This document shows positions 34,081 to 43,579 of a stretch of DNA of 64,000 nt, one piece after another. The notes below the pieces were generated by a model. It was not told where the DNA came from and ran no database searches. It saw nothing but the letters and a program-made list of their open reading frames with translations. Source of the DNA: an uncultured Prevotellaceae bacterium (GTDB lineage Bacteria > Bacteroidota > Bacteroidia > Bacteroidales > Bacteroidaceae); the NCBI GenBank assembly GCA_900318795.1, contig ONLU01000014.1, forward strand, positions 1-64,000, in the 5' to 3' direction. Made by a program: the position numbers and the translations under genes. Position 1 is the first letter of the stretch. Each line of letters begins with the position of its first letter.

Positions 34081-34962
34081 ATGAAGATTTTTTGGTTTTT
34101 AAGCATTGCTTTGCTGTTGTCGGGATGTGCTACGACGCATAGCGGGAGAGTAGCTATGATGGGCGGTGGCAGCCTTTATTATGAAGAACGGGGTAAGGGC
34201 GAACCATTACTCCTTTTACATGGTCATTCTCTGGATGGCCACATGTGGGACGAACAGTGGAAACCGCTTTCCAGACATTTTCGTCTCATACGATTGGACT
34301 TTCGCGGCTATGGGCGTTCCAGTGAACAGCGTGAAGATTTGCAGTTCTGTCATGTAGATGATGTGGTGACGCTGATGGATTCTCTGCGGATTCAAAGAGC
34401 ACACGTAGTAGGACTCTCGATGGGGGCTTTTGTGGCTGGCGACATGTTGGCTATGTATCCAGAGCGGCTACTGACTTGTACTTTAGCCAGTGGAGGAATC
34501 AGAAGTTCGAAAGGACCCAGTGAACCGATGGATTCGGCAGAAAGTGCTAAGCGAGATAGTGAGATTGCTGTGTTAAAAGCGAAAGGTGTCGATCAGATGA
34601 AGTCGGAATGGATTGAGCAACTGATGTCCAGCGGTGGTAGCCATCGTGAGCGAATGAGAAAGCCGTTGACTCAAATGATACAAGCCTGGTCGGCTTGGCA
34701 ACCGTTTCATAAGGAAGTCCGTTTGTTCTATGGGAAGGATGCTTGGGCGCATCTCAAGCAACGGGGGCAGGTTGATGTGCCTGTGCTCTGCATTCGTGGA
34801 GCCAATGAACTCAAAGGGAAGCATAGTCGGCCCGCTGAACTGAAATATACGAAAAATGGTCATTTTGTCGTCATTGAAGACTGTGGCCATATGCTAAATA
34901 TGGAACGGCCAAACGAGTTCAACCGTTCCATATTAGAGTTTATCAATAGTCAGAAATATTAA
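34081..34962 (+). CDS. Alpha/beta-hydrolase lipoprotein
   Basis: This 293-residue protein has a lipoprotein signal (MKIFWFLSIALLLSGCATT, lipobox LSGC). The hydrolase fold follows: oxyanion region LLLHGHSLDGHMWDEQW, strand 4 LDFRGYGRSSEQ, nucleophile elbow GLSMGAF, and the catalytic His in EDCGHMLNMERP near the C-terminus. Substrates of such exported esterases/hydrolases range from acetyl esters on glycans to lipids; none can be assigned. Its stop codon overlaps that of the convergent GH127 gene. Confidence 0.88.
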   Translation: MKIFWFLSIALLLSGCATTHSGRVAMMGGGSLYYEERGKGEPLLLLHGHSLDGHMWDEQWKPLSRHFRLIRLDFRGYGRSSEQREDLQFCHVDDVVTLMDSLRIQRAHVVGLSMGAFVAGDMLAMYPERLLTCTLASGGIRSSKGPSEPMDSAESAKRDSEIAVLKAKGVDQMKSEWIEQLMSSGGSHRERMRKPLTQMIQAWSAWQPFHKEVRLFYGKDAWAHLKQRGQVDVPVLCIRGANELKGKHSRPAELKYTKNGHFVVIEDCGHMLNMERPNEFNRSILEFINSQKY

Positions 34963-37010
34963 TAGTTGCCTAAGGCACCAATGCTTTGCGGCATCCAAAC
35001 TTCCATGAGACCAGGACCACGATGGTTCCATGCGTAGTAAGGCACCATGGTCAGTGTGGCATCCTTCGTTACTACCTTGCCTTGGTCATTTGTGTCGACA
35101 GCCTGTCCGTCAACGGTGATGGCAGTCACATTGAACGTCACATCGCGTTTCCCGACAATCTGACGGTTTGCAATGGTGAAATGAGGTTGGCGAGGCATCA
35201 GGAAGTTAAAGATGTTGAAACCAGCATTGTCAGCACCTTCGGCACAATATACTAATGGTCCTCTCTCAACGGCTATGCGACCCCGGTCGTCGGCTACATG
35301 TCCATTGGCTTTGACAGTGCGGACAGGCATGTCGAAATGCAGTTGTATGATGTCTCCCTTTTTCCATTTGTTATTAATAGCCAGATAGCCTTTTTCGGTT
35401 TTGATATTTACATTGTGACCGTTGACGGTGCAACGTACAGTGGGCAGCACGTCGTCGCTATAACGATAGAGGTCTGAGGGAACCGGTTTCCCGGTAGCCC
35501 ATCCGGGGATACGAATCATCATGGTGAAATCCTTAGCCTTGTTCTGTACCATCTTAATGGTGATGTCACCATCCCAAGGATAGTTGGTGGTTTGTTCCAA
35601 TACCACGTTCTTTCCACCTATTTGGATGGTTGCCGTATTGCCTGCAAATAGGTTTACATAGACTTTGCGGTCCTTGACGGCATACATGTAGCCAGGGAAC
35701 GAAGGGATGAAGCGGCAAAGGTTTGATGGACAGCAGGCACAGCCAAACCACGGCTGGCGTTCCACGGTGTTGTCGGCATTGAAGGCATACTTACCGTCGC
35801 TCGACAGTGGGTTAGGGTAGAAGAAACGGCCTCCGTCTACCGACATGCCACTGATGACACCATTGTACAATGTGCGCTCCATGCAGTCGATATATTTAGC
35901 ATCGCCGTGTAGCAGGAACATGCGGTGGAACAGGTAAACCATTGAGATGGCTGCACAGGTCTCGTTATATGATGTCAGGTTGGGCAGTTCATAGTCTGCA
36001 CCGAAAGCCTCACCGGCATGACGGGCACCCACACCACCTGTAATATAGTACTTCTTGGATACAATGTTCTGATAGATGGCGTCAATGGCCTTCAGATAGT
36101 CTTGGTCACCTGTCAGGGCTGCTACGTCAGCCATGCCGGCATACATATAACCAGCACGGACGGCATGCCCCCAGGCTTCCTTCTGCTCTGTGACAGGTTT
36201 GTCGCTTTGCGAGTAGAGGTCGCGGCGACCGGTTTTTCCACGATAGTCCAGCAGAAATTTAGCCTCATCCAGATATTTCTGTTCACCAGTCAGCACAAAC
36301 AAACGGGCCAAAGCCATCTCGGCTATCTGATGTCCTGGTACGATGCAGGCCTGTCCCTCACGGGCGCCTACCTCGCGTACCACGCAGTCAGCATAACGCT
36401 TGGCAATATTCAGGAACTTGTCACTTCCCGTAGCCTGATAGTGTGCACAGGCTGCATCGACCATGTGGCCCAGGTTGTATAGTTCATGGCTGAGAAAATC
36501 CTCTGTTTCCCAGCGTTTCTTACCAGACCAATGGTGCGGATGTTCAGGGTTAATGGTTCGGGCTGTATAAAGATAGCCGTCTGGTTCCTGTGCAGCAGCG
36601 ACAATGTCAAGCACAGAGTCGATATAGGCAGTAAGTTTCTTGTCAGGATAGGTTTGCAACACGTAGCTGGCGCCCTCAATGGTTTTGTAGACGTCAGTAT
36701 CGTCAAACGAGAATCCCATGAATTTTGACACATCCCATTTGGGCGTCTTCAGCCCCTCGTGCCCAGGGTGCTGCAGGGTGTAGGCCGCCATGTTGAAATT
36801 CTCGTAACGGTGTGTCTCCTCACATTTCTGGAAAGCCAGGGGGATGGTAACTTCACGGGCTGCATGGATGCGATCTCCCCAGAATGTGTTGGGAGTAACC
36901 TTTACAGCAGTAAATGGAACTTGGGTAATAGGATAGCCGTTTGAACGGTTCTGAGCCTGCATGGTCATGGTCAGACCCAAGGCGATGATAATAGATGTCA
37001 GTCGTTTCAT
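34959..37010 (-). CDS. Secreted GH127 glycosidase (beta-L-arabinofuranosidase type)
   Basis: This 683-residue exported enzyme (start MKRLTSIIIALGLTMTMQAQ; the longer frame is upstream of its promoter) has an (alpha/alpha)6 barrel and beta-sandwich. The zinc/thiolate active site of GH127 is visible: Glu350 and Cys352 in YNETCAAI, and Cys426-Cys427 in CACCPSN. GH127 enzymes remove beta-L-arabinofuranose, and some members act on aceric acid in rhamnogalacturonan-II. It is divergent from a GH43/GH142-like and GH78 gene pair, so a joint role on pectin side chains is likely. Confidence 0.92.
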   Translation of the reverse strand: MKRLTSIIIALGLTMTMQAQNRSNGYPITQVPFTAVKVTPNTFWGDRIHAAREVTIPLAFQKCEETHRYENFNMAAYTLQHPGHEGLKTPKWDVSKFMGFSFDDTDVYKTIEGASYVLQTYPDKKLTAYIDSVLDIVAAAQEPDGYLYTARTINPEHPHHWSGKKRWETEDFLSHELYNLGHMVDAACAHYQATGSDKFLNIAKRYADCVVREVGAREGQACIVPGHQIAEMALARLFVLTGEQKYLDEAKFLLDYRGKTGRRDLYSQSDKPVTEQKEAWGHAVRAGYMYAGMADVAALTGDQDYLKAIDAIYQNIVSKKYYITGGVGARHAGEAFGADYELPNLTSYNETCAAISMVYLFHRMFLLHGDAKYIDCMERTLYNGVISGMSVDGGRFFYPNPLSSDGKYAFNADNTVERQPWFGCACCPSNLCRFIPSFPGYMYAVKDRKVYVNLFAGNTATIQIGGKNVVLEQTTNYPWDGDITIKMVQNKAKDFTMMIRIPGWATGKPVPSDLYRYSDDVLPTVRCTVNGHNVNIKTEKGYLAINNKWKKGDIIQLHFDMPVRTVKANGHVADDRGRIAVERGPLVYCAEGADNAGFNIFNFLMPRQPHFTIANRQIVGKRDVTFNVTAITVDGQAVDTNDQGKVVTKDATLTMVPYYAWNHRGPGLMEVWMPQSIGALGNY

Positions 37011-37040
37011 GTTTTTTTCGTTGTTTTTGTTTATGGGATA

Positions 37041-37048
37041 CAAAGATA
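37041..37048 (-). promoter_or_regulatory. Bacteroidetes -7 element for the GH127 gene
   Basis: On the minus strand the element is TATCTTTG, 30 bases before the GH127 ATG. I see no clear element for the divergent plus-strand gene in this 94-bp gap. Confidence 0.55.
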
Positions 37049-37104
37049 GTGATTTAGTTACAAACCGCCAAACATTTCGTCTAATAATAAATAATATATG
37101 TAAC

Positions 37105-40100
37105 ATGGCAAAACGTTTTTGTTTCTTATTCCTTTTGCTGACGACCGTTTTTTCGCTGTCAGCCCAGCGTGAAGTATATGTGTCCACCTCCTTCCATGAG
37201 CCGGCAACCGACGGTCTGAGGTTCATCTACAGCTATGATGGTTGGCACTGGGACTCCATTCCCGGCACGTGGCTGAAGCCTGAGGTGGGCAAACAGCGTG
37301 TCATGCGTGATCCAAGCATCATCCGTACCCCCGATGGCACGTTCCACCTCGTTTGGACCAGTTCCTGGCGTGGTGACCGCGGCTTTGGCTATGCTTGTTC
37401 CAAGGACTTGAAGCATTGGAGTGATCAGCGTTTCATCGAGGTGATGACTGATACCGCGACCGTCAATGTGTGGGCACCAGAACTCTTTTGGGATGACGAA
37501 CGCCAACAAGCCGTTATCATCTGGGCTTCGTGCATACCCGGTAAGTTCCCTGACGGACAGGAGGAACACAAGAACAACCATCGCCTGTATTTTACTACAA
37601 CGAAGGATTTCAAGACCTTTGCCCCCACGAAGTTGATGATTGATCCTGGTTTCTCATGCATCGATGCCACATTGGTCAAGCGTGGCAAGCGTGACTATGT
37701 GATGGTACTGAAGGACAACACCCGCCCAGAGCGCGACATCAAGGTGGCCTATGCCAAGTCGCCCTACGGTCCTTGGTCAAAAGCCTCAGAGCCTTTTACC
37801 GGCAAGATGATGGAAGGTCCAACGACTGCCAAAGTCGATGGCGGATGGCTCATCTATTATGACCGATATGAACTGAAGGACTTCGGTGCTCATTTTACCA
37901 AGGACTTTGTCAAGTTCGAGGATGTTTCCAAGCAGGTTCGCGTCCCTGTGCTACACAAGCATGGTACCATCTTCAAGGCTGACGAGCGTGTGGTCTACAA
38001 CCTGCTTCATGCCAACGATCGCGTCCACTATACCGGCACCACGCTTAGCAACCCAGAGCGCCATGACGGTGGCTTGTCACCTGTGGTTGGTGTTCATAAC
38101 ATCCAGATACTACGAGCCAATCGCGAACATCCCACCCGTGCCAACAACGATGGTTGGACATACAACCACCAGCCTATGATGGCCTATTGGAATAACCGTT
38201 TCTACTTGCACTATCTCTGTGACCCCAGCGATGAGCACATTCCACCTTCGCGTACTATGCTCCAGACTTCAGTAGACGGCTATGGGTGGACAGAACCCGT
38301 GATATTGTTTCCCGAAATGAAGGTGCCAGAAGGTTTTCAGAAGCCCGGGCGTCCGGAGAAGGCACACGACCTCATTGCCATCATGCACCAACGTGTGGGG
38401 TGGTATATATCCAAGAGTGGTCAACTTTATGCCCTTGGCAACTATGGTGTCGCCTTTGATCGTAAGGACGATCCCAACGACGGCAATGGTATAGGACGAG
38501 TCATTCGTGAGGTGAGGAAAGACGGCACTTTCGGCCCCATCTATTTCATTTATCTGAACCATACCTACAAGTCTTACAAGACAGCCTTCCCTTATTACAC
38601 CAAGGCCGACAAGGCCACGCGTAAGGCCTGTGAGGAGATTTTGGCTAACCCGCGTTATCGTATGCAGTGGGTGGAGGAGGCTGACCGCAACGACCCGCTG
38701 ATTCCGTTGCACAAGGAGTATAAAGCCTATTGCGACTATACCTTGCCTGACGGCCGTATTGCTTCGCTGTGGAAGCACGCTCTGACCAGCATCAGCGACG
38801 ATGGAGGCCAGACGTGGGCACAACCCGTCAATCGTGCACAGGGCTTTGTTAACAGCAATGCCAAGATATGGGGGCAACGCCTCTCCGACGGCACCTATGC
38901 CACCATCTACAATCCTTCGGAATATCGCTGGCCACTGGGTATCAGCCTCTCTGAGGATGGTCTGAACTATACTACGCTGAACCTCGTTCAGGGCGAAGTG
39001 CCCCCAATGCGCTATGGCGGCAACTACAAGTCTTATGGTCCGCAGTATGTGCGTGGCATTCAGGAGGGCAATGGTGTGCCCAAGGATTCCGACCTTTGGG
39101 TTGCCTACTCCATGAACAAGGAAGACATGTGGGTGGCCCACATCCCTGTGCCCGTTCAAACGGAGGCACATAGCCATGCAGACGGTAGCGAGTTTCGTGT
39201 AAACGGACTTGCTGAGCTCGCTGGTTGGAATCTCTATTCGCCAGTCTATGCCCCCGTGTCTTTGGCAGATGGCTGGCTGACGCTTCGCGACAGCGATCCC
39301 TTCGATTACGCCCGTGTGGAGCGGAAGATTCCTGCCACGAAGGAGTTGGAGGTTGTATTTGACCTTCGCGCAGGGCAAAATAATACAGGTCTTTTGCAGA
39401 TTGAGTTCCTCGACCAGCATGGCACAGCCTGTTCGCGCATCGAGCTGACTGACGAGGGCTTGATGCGATGTAAAGGTGGAGCCCGCTATGGAGGCTTGGG
39501 CAAATATGAAGCCAATACAGTCTATCGCGTGAAAGCTGTCCTCAGTGTCAGCCGACGCCTTATCGAGGTTTATGTCAATGACAAGAAGGCCGGCCAGCGC
39601 ATGTTCTTTGCCCCGGTGGAGAGCATTGAGCGTGTGATGTTCCGTACAGGAGCCCGTCGAACCTTCCCCGATATTGATACCCCAGCCGACTGGGACGGCG
39701 TGCTTGACCATGCCGGCGAGCGTGATCCGGAGGCCGTCTTTGCCATTTCCCGTTTCTGCACCCGTCCTGTCAGTGGCGACACCCCAGCCTTTCTGTGCTA
39801 CGACGATTATAAGCACTACGTTGACTACTTCAATACGATGGAGCCAGAGGGCATTCAGCAGTCTGTTCCCAACAAAGATAGTTGGCAGTGGATGATAGAG
39901 AACGTCCCCCTCTTCGAGTGTTCTCAGCAGGACTTTGAAGAACTCTGGTACTTCCGTTGGTGGACGCTGCGCAAGCATATCAAGCGGACCCCCGTGGGTT
40001 ATGCCATGACCGAATTCCTGGTCAACAGAAGCTATGCTGACCAGTATAACCTCATCTCCTCGGGTGTAGGCCATCACATTCATGAGTCGCGCTGGCTGCG

Positions 40101-41268
40101 CAACCCGATTTATTTGGACCAGGCTATGAACACCTGGTACAAGGGAAATAACGGCAAGCCGATGAAGAAACTCTGCAACTATTCGTCCTGGATAGCCCAC
40201 TCCCTGTGGCAACGTTATCTGGTGGATGGTCGCAAGGACTGGATTGTCTCCATGTTGCCCTCGCTGGAGTGGGAGTACAACCACTGGGAGACCACCCATA
40301 CTCGTGAGGGAGGCCTCTATTGGCAGGCCGACGTGCAGGATGCGATGGAGGAAACCATCTCTGGCGGACGCAAGAAGAAGTACCTGCGCCCCAGCATCAA
40401 CAGCTATATGTATGGCAACGCCCAGGCTATAGGCAATATAGCCCAGTTGGCTGGTGACGCTGCCAAGGCTCAGACCTACTTCGGCAAAGCCGCCGATTTG
40501 CAGGAGAAGGTACATGCCAAGTTGTGGAACGAACAGCACCAGTTCTTCGAGACCCATCGCGTCGACTCCAGTGCCAATGTTCGTGAGGCTATCGGATTCA
40601 TGCCCTGGTACACCTGCATGGCCAAGGACGAAGCCAAGTATGGTGTCGCCTGGCTTCAGGCTGCCGACCCTCAGGGTTTCTCGGCTCCCTATGGGCAGAC
40701 CACAGCAGAGCGTCGCCACCCACAATTCCGTACCCACGGCGTGGGCAAGTGCGAGTGGGACGGTGCTGTATGGCCTTTTGCCACCTCGCAGACGCTCACA
40801 GCCTTGGCTAATTTCGCCAACGACTATCCCCAGAGTCGTTTATTATCACTAAAGTTGGATTCCTTGTATTTCGCCGAGATGGAGAAATACATGCAGAGTC
40901 AGCACATGCGTGGAAAACCCTATATTGGGGAGTATCTGGACGAGACCACGGGCTACTGGCTGAAGGGCGACCAGGAGCGTTCGCGCTACTACAACCACTC
41001 GACCTTCAACGACCTCATCATTACGGGTCTTTGTGGTTTGCGCCCCCATGCCGACAATACCATTGAGGTCAATCCATTGCTGCCCGCCGACAAGTGGACG
41101 TACTTCTGCTTGGACAATGTGCGCTATCATGGTCACACGCTGACCATCGTCTACGACCGCGACGGTTCACGCTATCATGTCGGGAAGGGCCTTCGCGTCT
41201 ATGTCAACGGTCATTTGAAGGGTCAGCGCTCAGATCTTGGACGTCTCATAATCCCTGATGCGCTATGA
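37105..41268 (+). CDS. Multi-domain glycoside hydrolase: GH43-like, sialidase-like and GH142-like modules
   Basis: This 1387-residue exported protein has a signal peptide MAKRFCFLFLLLTTVFSLSAQ. Module 1 (about 22-310) is a GH43-type five-bladed propeller with Asp69 (RDPSI), WAPEL, Asp187 (SCIDATL) and Glu237 (MEGPT). Module 2 (about 350-720) is a sialidase-like propeller with Asp boxes (TSVDGYGW; SISDDGGQTW). Module 3 (about 725-860) is a jelly-roll. Module 4 (about 890-1387) is an (alpha/alpha)6 barrel of the MGH1/GH142 type. From memory, a propeller GH143 fused to GH142 is the layout of the Bacteroides enzyme that removes Dha and beta-L-arabinofuranose from rhamnogalacturonan-II; the extra GH43-like module makes this one larger. 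The family numbers for modules 2 and 4 are tentative. GH78 overlaps its stop codon by four bases. Confidence 0.75.
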   Translation: MAKRFCFLFLLLTTVFSLSAQREVYVSTSFHEPATDGLRFIYSYDGWHWDSIPGTWLKPEVGKQRVMRDPSIIRTPDGTFHLVWTSSWRGDRGFGYACSKDLKHWSDQRFIEVMTDTATVNVWAPELFWDDERQQAVIIWASCIPGKFPDGQEEHKNNHRLYFTTTKDFKTFAPTKLMIDPGFSCIDATLVKRGKRDYVMVLKDNTRPERDIKVAYAKSPYGPWSKASEPFTGKMMEGPTTAKVDGGWLIYYDRYELKDFGAHFTKDFVKFEDVSKQVRVPVLHKHGTIFKADERVVYNLLHANDRVHYTGTTLSNPERHDGGLSPVVGVHNIQILRANREHPTRANNDGWTYNHQPMMAYWNNRFYLHYLCDPSDEHIPPSRTMLQTSVDGYGWTEPVILFPEMKVPEGFQKPGRPEKAHDLIAIMHQRVGWYISKSGQLYALGNYGVAFDRKDDPNDGNGIGRVIREVRKDGTFGPIYFIYLNHTYKSYKTAFPYYTKADKATRKACEEILANPRYRMQWVEEADRNDPLIPLHKEYKAYCDYTLPDGRIASLWKHALTSISDDGGQTWAQPVNRAQGFVNSNAKIWGQRLSDGTYATIYNPSEYRWPLGISLSEDGLNYTTLNLVQGEVPPMRYGGNYKSYGPQYVRGIQEGNGVPKDSDLWVAYSMNKEDMWVAHIPVPVQTEAHSHADGSEFRVNGLAELAGWNLYSPVYAPVSLADGWLTLRDSDPFDYARVERKIPATKELEVVFDLRAGQNNTGLLQIEFLDQHGTACSRIELTDEGLMRCKGGARYGGLGKYEANTVYRVKAVLSVSRRLIEVYVNDKKAGQRMFFAPVESIERVMFRTGARRTFPDIDTPADWDGVLDHAGERDPEAVFAISRFCTRPVSGDTPAFLCYDDYKHYVDYFNTMEPEGIQQSVPNKDSWQWMIENVPLFECSQQDFEELWYFRWWTLRKHIKRTPVGYAMTEFLVNRSYADQYNLISSGVGHHIHESRWLRNPIYLDQAMNTWYKGNNGKPMKKLCNYSSWIAHSLWQRYLVDGRKDWIVSMLPSLEWEYNHWETTHTREGGLYWQADVQDAMEETISGGRKKKYLRPSINSYMYGNAQAIGNIAQLAGDAAKAQTYFGKAADLQEKVHAKLWNEQHQFFETHRVDSSANVREAIGFMPWYTCMAKDEAKYGVAWLQAADPQGFSAPYGQTTAERRHPQFRTHGVGKCEWDGAVWPFATSQTLTALANFANDYPQSRLLSLKLDSLYFAEMEKYMQSQHMRGKPYIGEYLDETTGYWLKGDQERSRYYNHSTFNDLIITGLCGLRPHADNTIEVNPLLPADKWTYFCLDNVRYHGHTLTIVYDRDGSRYHVGKGLRVYVNGHLKGQRSDLGRLIIPDAL

Positions 41269-43550
41269 AACGACAACTGTTAGGCTTACTATTTGCCGTC
41301 TGGCACGTATCATTGGTTTTAGCTCAGGCAGATTTTGGCTCAGCCCGATGGATAGGAGCTATGACTCAGCAGGAAGCGCAACTGCCCGAGGGACGAAACT
41401 TCACTGGTGCTAAACTGAAGGAACCTGCTGTCAAGGACGCCTGGGCTGCTGTTCACCCATTGTCTGACAGGAGCATCTGCATCCGGCGTGACGTGACGCT
41501 CCGTAAAGGTGTCAAGCAGGCTACTGTCCACATCTGTGGTCTCGGCTTCTATGAGTTGACACTGAACGGACAAAAAGTCGGTGATAGTGAGTTTGCCCCG
41601 TTGTGGAGCGACTACGACAAATCGGTGTTCTACAACACCTACGATGTCACTACTCTCCTCCCTTCTCCCTCCTCCCTGTTCCAGATTTGTGTCCTGCTGG
41701 GCAATGGATTCTACAACGAGCAGGGCAAGCGCTATGCGAAGATGAAGATAGCCTTCGGCCCTCCCACACTGCTTTTCCGCTTGCATGTAGCCTACAACGA
41801 CGGCTCTTCCGACGATGTGGTCAGCGATCATTCGTGGCAGTGGACATTGTCGCCCATTACGTTCAACAGCATCTATGGCGGCGAGGACTACGACGCGAGG
41901 CTGGAAGGGAAAGAAGAATGGCACTCTGTGGTCATTCAGGAGGCTCCGCGTGGCACACTGCGCAAACAGATAGCTGAACCTGTGAAAATTATGGAGCGCT
42001 TCGGCGTAAGGGACACCATCCGCAAGGATTCCGTCCTTGTGCTCGACATGGGTCAGAACCTGAGCGGGTTTCCTGAAATCACCGTCTGTGGCAAGGCGGG
42101 TCAGCAGCTGAGGCTCATTCCCGGCGAGACGTTGACCAAGGATGGGCTTGTCAACCAGAAGCAGACAGGTCGCCCACATTATTATAATTATACCCTTCGG
42201 GGGAACGAAAGAACTTCCGAAACCTGGCACCCACGCTTCTCGTACTATGGCTATCGCTATCTGCAGGTGGAGGGTGACCTTGAGGTGCTGAAGAAAGTAG
42301 AGTCGTGCTTTGTCTACAACTCAGCGCCGAAGACGGGCTCGTTTGAATGCTCCAATCAGTTGTTTAACGATGCCTACCGGATTATCGACAGAGCTATTCG
42401 GAGCAATTGGCAAGCCGTCTGGACAGACTGTCCACATCGTGAAAAGCTGGGATGGCTGGAGCAAGACTGGCTGAACGGCGAAGGTCTGGTGGCCAATTAC
42501 GATTGTCGCTCGATGATAGAGCAGACCATGCAGCAGATAGCCGATGCTCAGTTTCCTGATGGTGCCCTGCCCGAGATAGCCCCCAACCTGTGTGTCTTTG
42601 AAGGTTCGTGGGCTCCGCCCTTCCTGGAGTCGCCTGAGTGGGGTGGGGCATTCGTCGCCTTGCCGTTCCTGTATCAGGAGTATTATGGTGACGAGAGACT
42701 CGTTACCCGCTATAAGACGCAGATGAAGCGCTATGTGGACTATCTGCATACGCAGGACTCCTGTTATATTCTGAAGCAGGGTCTTGGCGACTGGTACGAC
42801 TACGGCCCGGGACGGGCAGGCTTTGCACAAAACACCCCGATGCCGCTGGTGTCGACAGCCCACTACTACTGTTGGAACAAACTGATGCGGGAACCTCGTG
42901 CTGACAGCATCAAGGCTGCCTTCATTCGTGAGTTCTATCATGCCGATACCCATCTGGTGGGCACGGGTAGCCAGTGTGCGCAAGCCATCGCCCTGGAAAT
43001 GGGACTGGTGCCTGAGGGCGATCGTGAGGCTGTCTTGCAGCAGCTGATTGCCGACATCCATGCCCACGGCGACCGTCTGACGACGGGCGATGTGGGCAAC
43101 CGATACCTGTTCAACGCTCTTATCCACAACGGGCAACAGGAGTTGCTTTACAAGATGCTGAACCACTACGATGTGCCAGGCTACGGCTATCAGATTAAAC
43201 TGGGACACACCACGCTGACTGAGCAATGGAACCCGGAGCACGGGGCTTCGATGAACCACTTCATGATGGGGCATCTGAACAACCTGCTGGTGCCCTATAT
43301 CCTTGGTATCTGGCGCAACAATGGGCTGACGGTGATAGCGCCCCATCCCATGGGCGACCTGACCTGGTGCCGAGGGGAGTCCAACGGCATCAAGACCTCT
43401 TGGCACCTTGACGGAAAGCGTTTCTTGCTGGAAGTCGATGTCCCCCTGGGGCAGTCGGTCAAGGTCCGGATGCCCTATTCCGGACGTGAGCAGACAGTCG
43501 GTGAAGGACACCACTCACTGACTGATGAAGTGATGACAACAGCCCGGTGA
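41265..43550 (+). CDS. Secreted GH78 alpha-L-rhamnosidase
   Basis: This 761-residue exported enzyme has a signal peptide ending VLAQ, N-terminal beta-sandwich domains (about 25-345), an (alpha/alpha)6 catalytic domain (about 350-680) and a C-terminal sandwich. The GH78 signature DCPHREKLGWLEQ carries the general-acid Glu393; a second acidic motif lies in TLTEQWNPEHGASMNH. It removes alpha-L-rhamnose from pectin side chains or glycosides. ATGA overlap with the preceding gene shows translational coupling. A heptanucleotide repeat encodes residues 131-139 (LLPSPSSLF) within the N-terminal domain. Confidence 0.93.
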   Translation: MKRQLLGLLFAVWHVSLVLAQADFGSARWIGAMTQQEAQLPEGRNFTGAKLKEPAVKDAWAAVHPLSDRSICIRRDVTLRKGVKQATVHICGLGFYELTLNGQKVGDSEFAPLWSDYDKSVFYNTYDVTTLLPSPSSLFQICVLLGNGFYNEQGKRYAKMKIAFGPPTLLFRLHVAYNDGSSDDVVSDHSWQWTLSPITFNSIYGGEDYDARLEGKEEWHSVVIQEAPRGTLRKQIAEPVKIMERFGVRDTIRKDSVLVLDMGQNLSGFPEITVCGKAGQQLRLIPGETLTKDGLVNQKQTGRPHYYNYTLRGNERTSETWHPRFSYYGYRYLQVEGDLEVLKKVESCFVYNSAPKTGSFECSNQLFNDAYRIIDRAIRSNWQAVWTDCPHREKLGWLEQDWLNGEGLVANYDCRSMIEQTMQQIADAQFPDGALPEIAPNLCVFEGSWAPPFLESPEWGGAFVALPFLYQEYYGDERLVTRYKTQMKRYVDYLHTQDSCYILKQGLGDWYDYGPGRAGFAQNTPMPLVSTAHYYCWNKLMREPRADSIKAAFIREFYHADTHLVGTGSQCAQAIALEMGLVPEGDREAVLQQLIADIHAHGDRLTTGDVGNRYLFNALIHNGQQELLYKMLNHYDVPGYGYQIKLGHTTLTEQWNPEHGASMNHFMMGHLNNLLVPYILGIWRNNGLTVIAPHPMGDLTWCRGESNGIKTSWHLDGKRFLLEVDVPLGQSVKVRMPYSGREQTVGEGHHSLTDEVMTTAR
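41655..41682. repeat. Heptanucleotide array inside the GH78 gene
   Basis: Four 7-base units (CTCCTCC, CTTCTCC, CTCCTCC, CTGTTCC) encode LLPSPSSLF in a loop between beta-strands. The reading frame is kept. Confidence 0.85.
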
Positions 43551-43579
43551 AATCGTCTTAAAATAAAAACAACATAGCT

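Noticed and set aside
38269..40737. Minus-strand open frame of 822 codons inside the large glycosidase gene
   Set aside because: It runs antisense to a gene with catalytic motifs in all modules and shows no family signature; long antisense frames are common in such composition.
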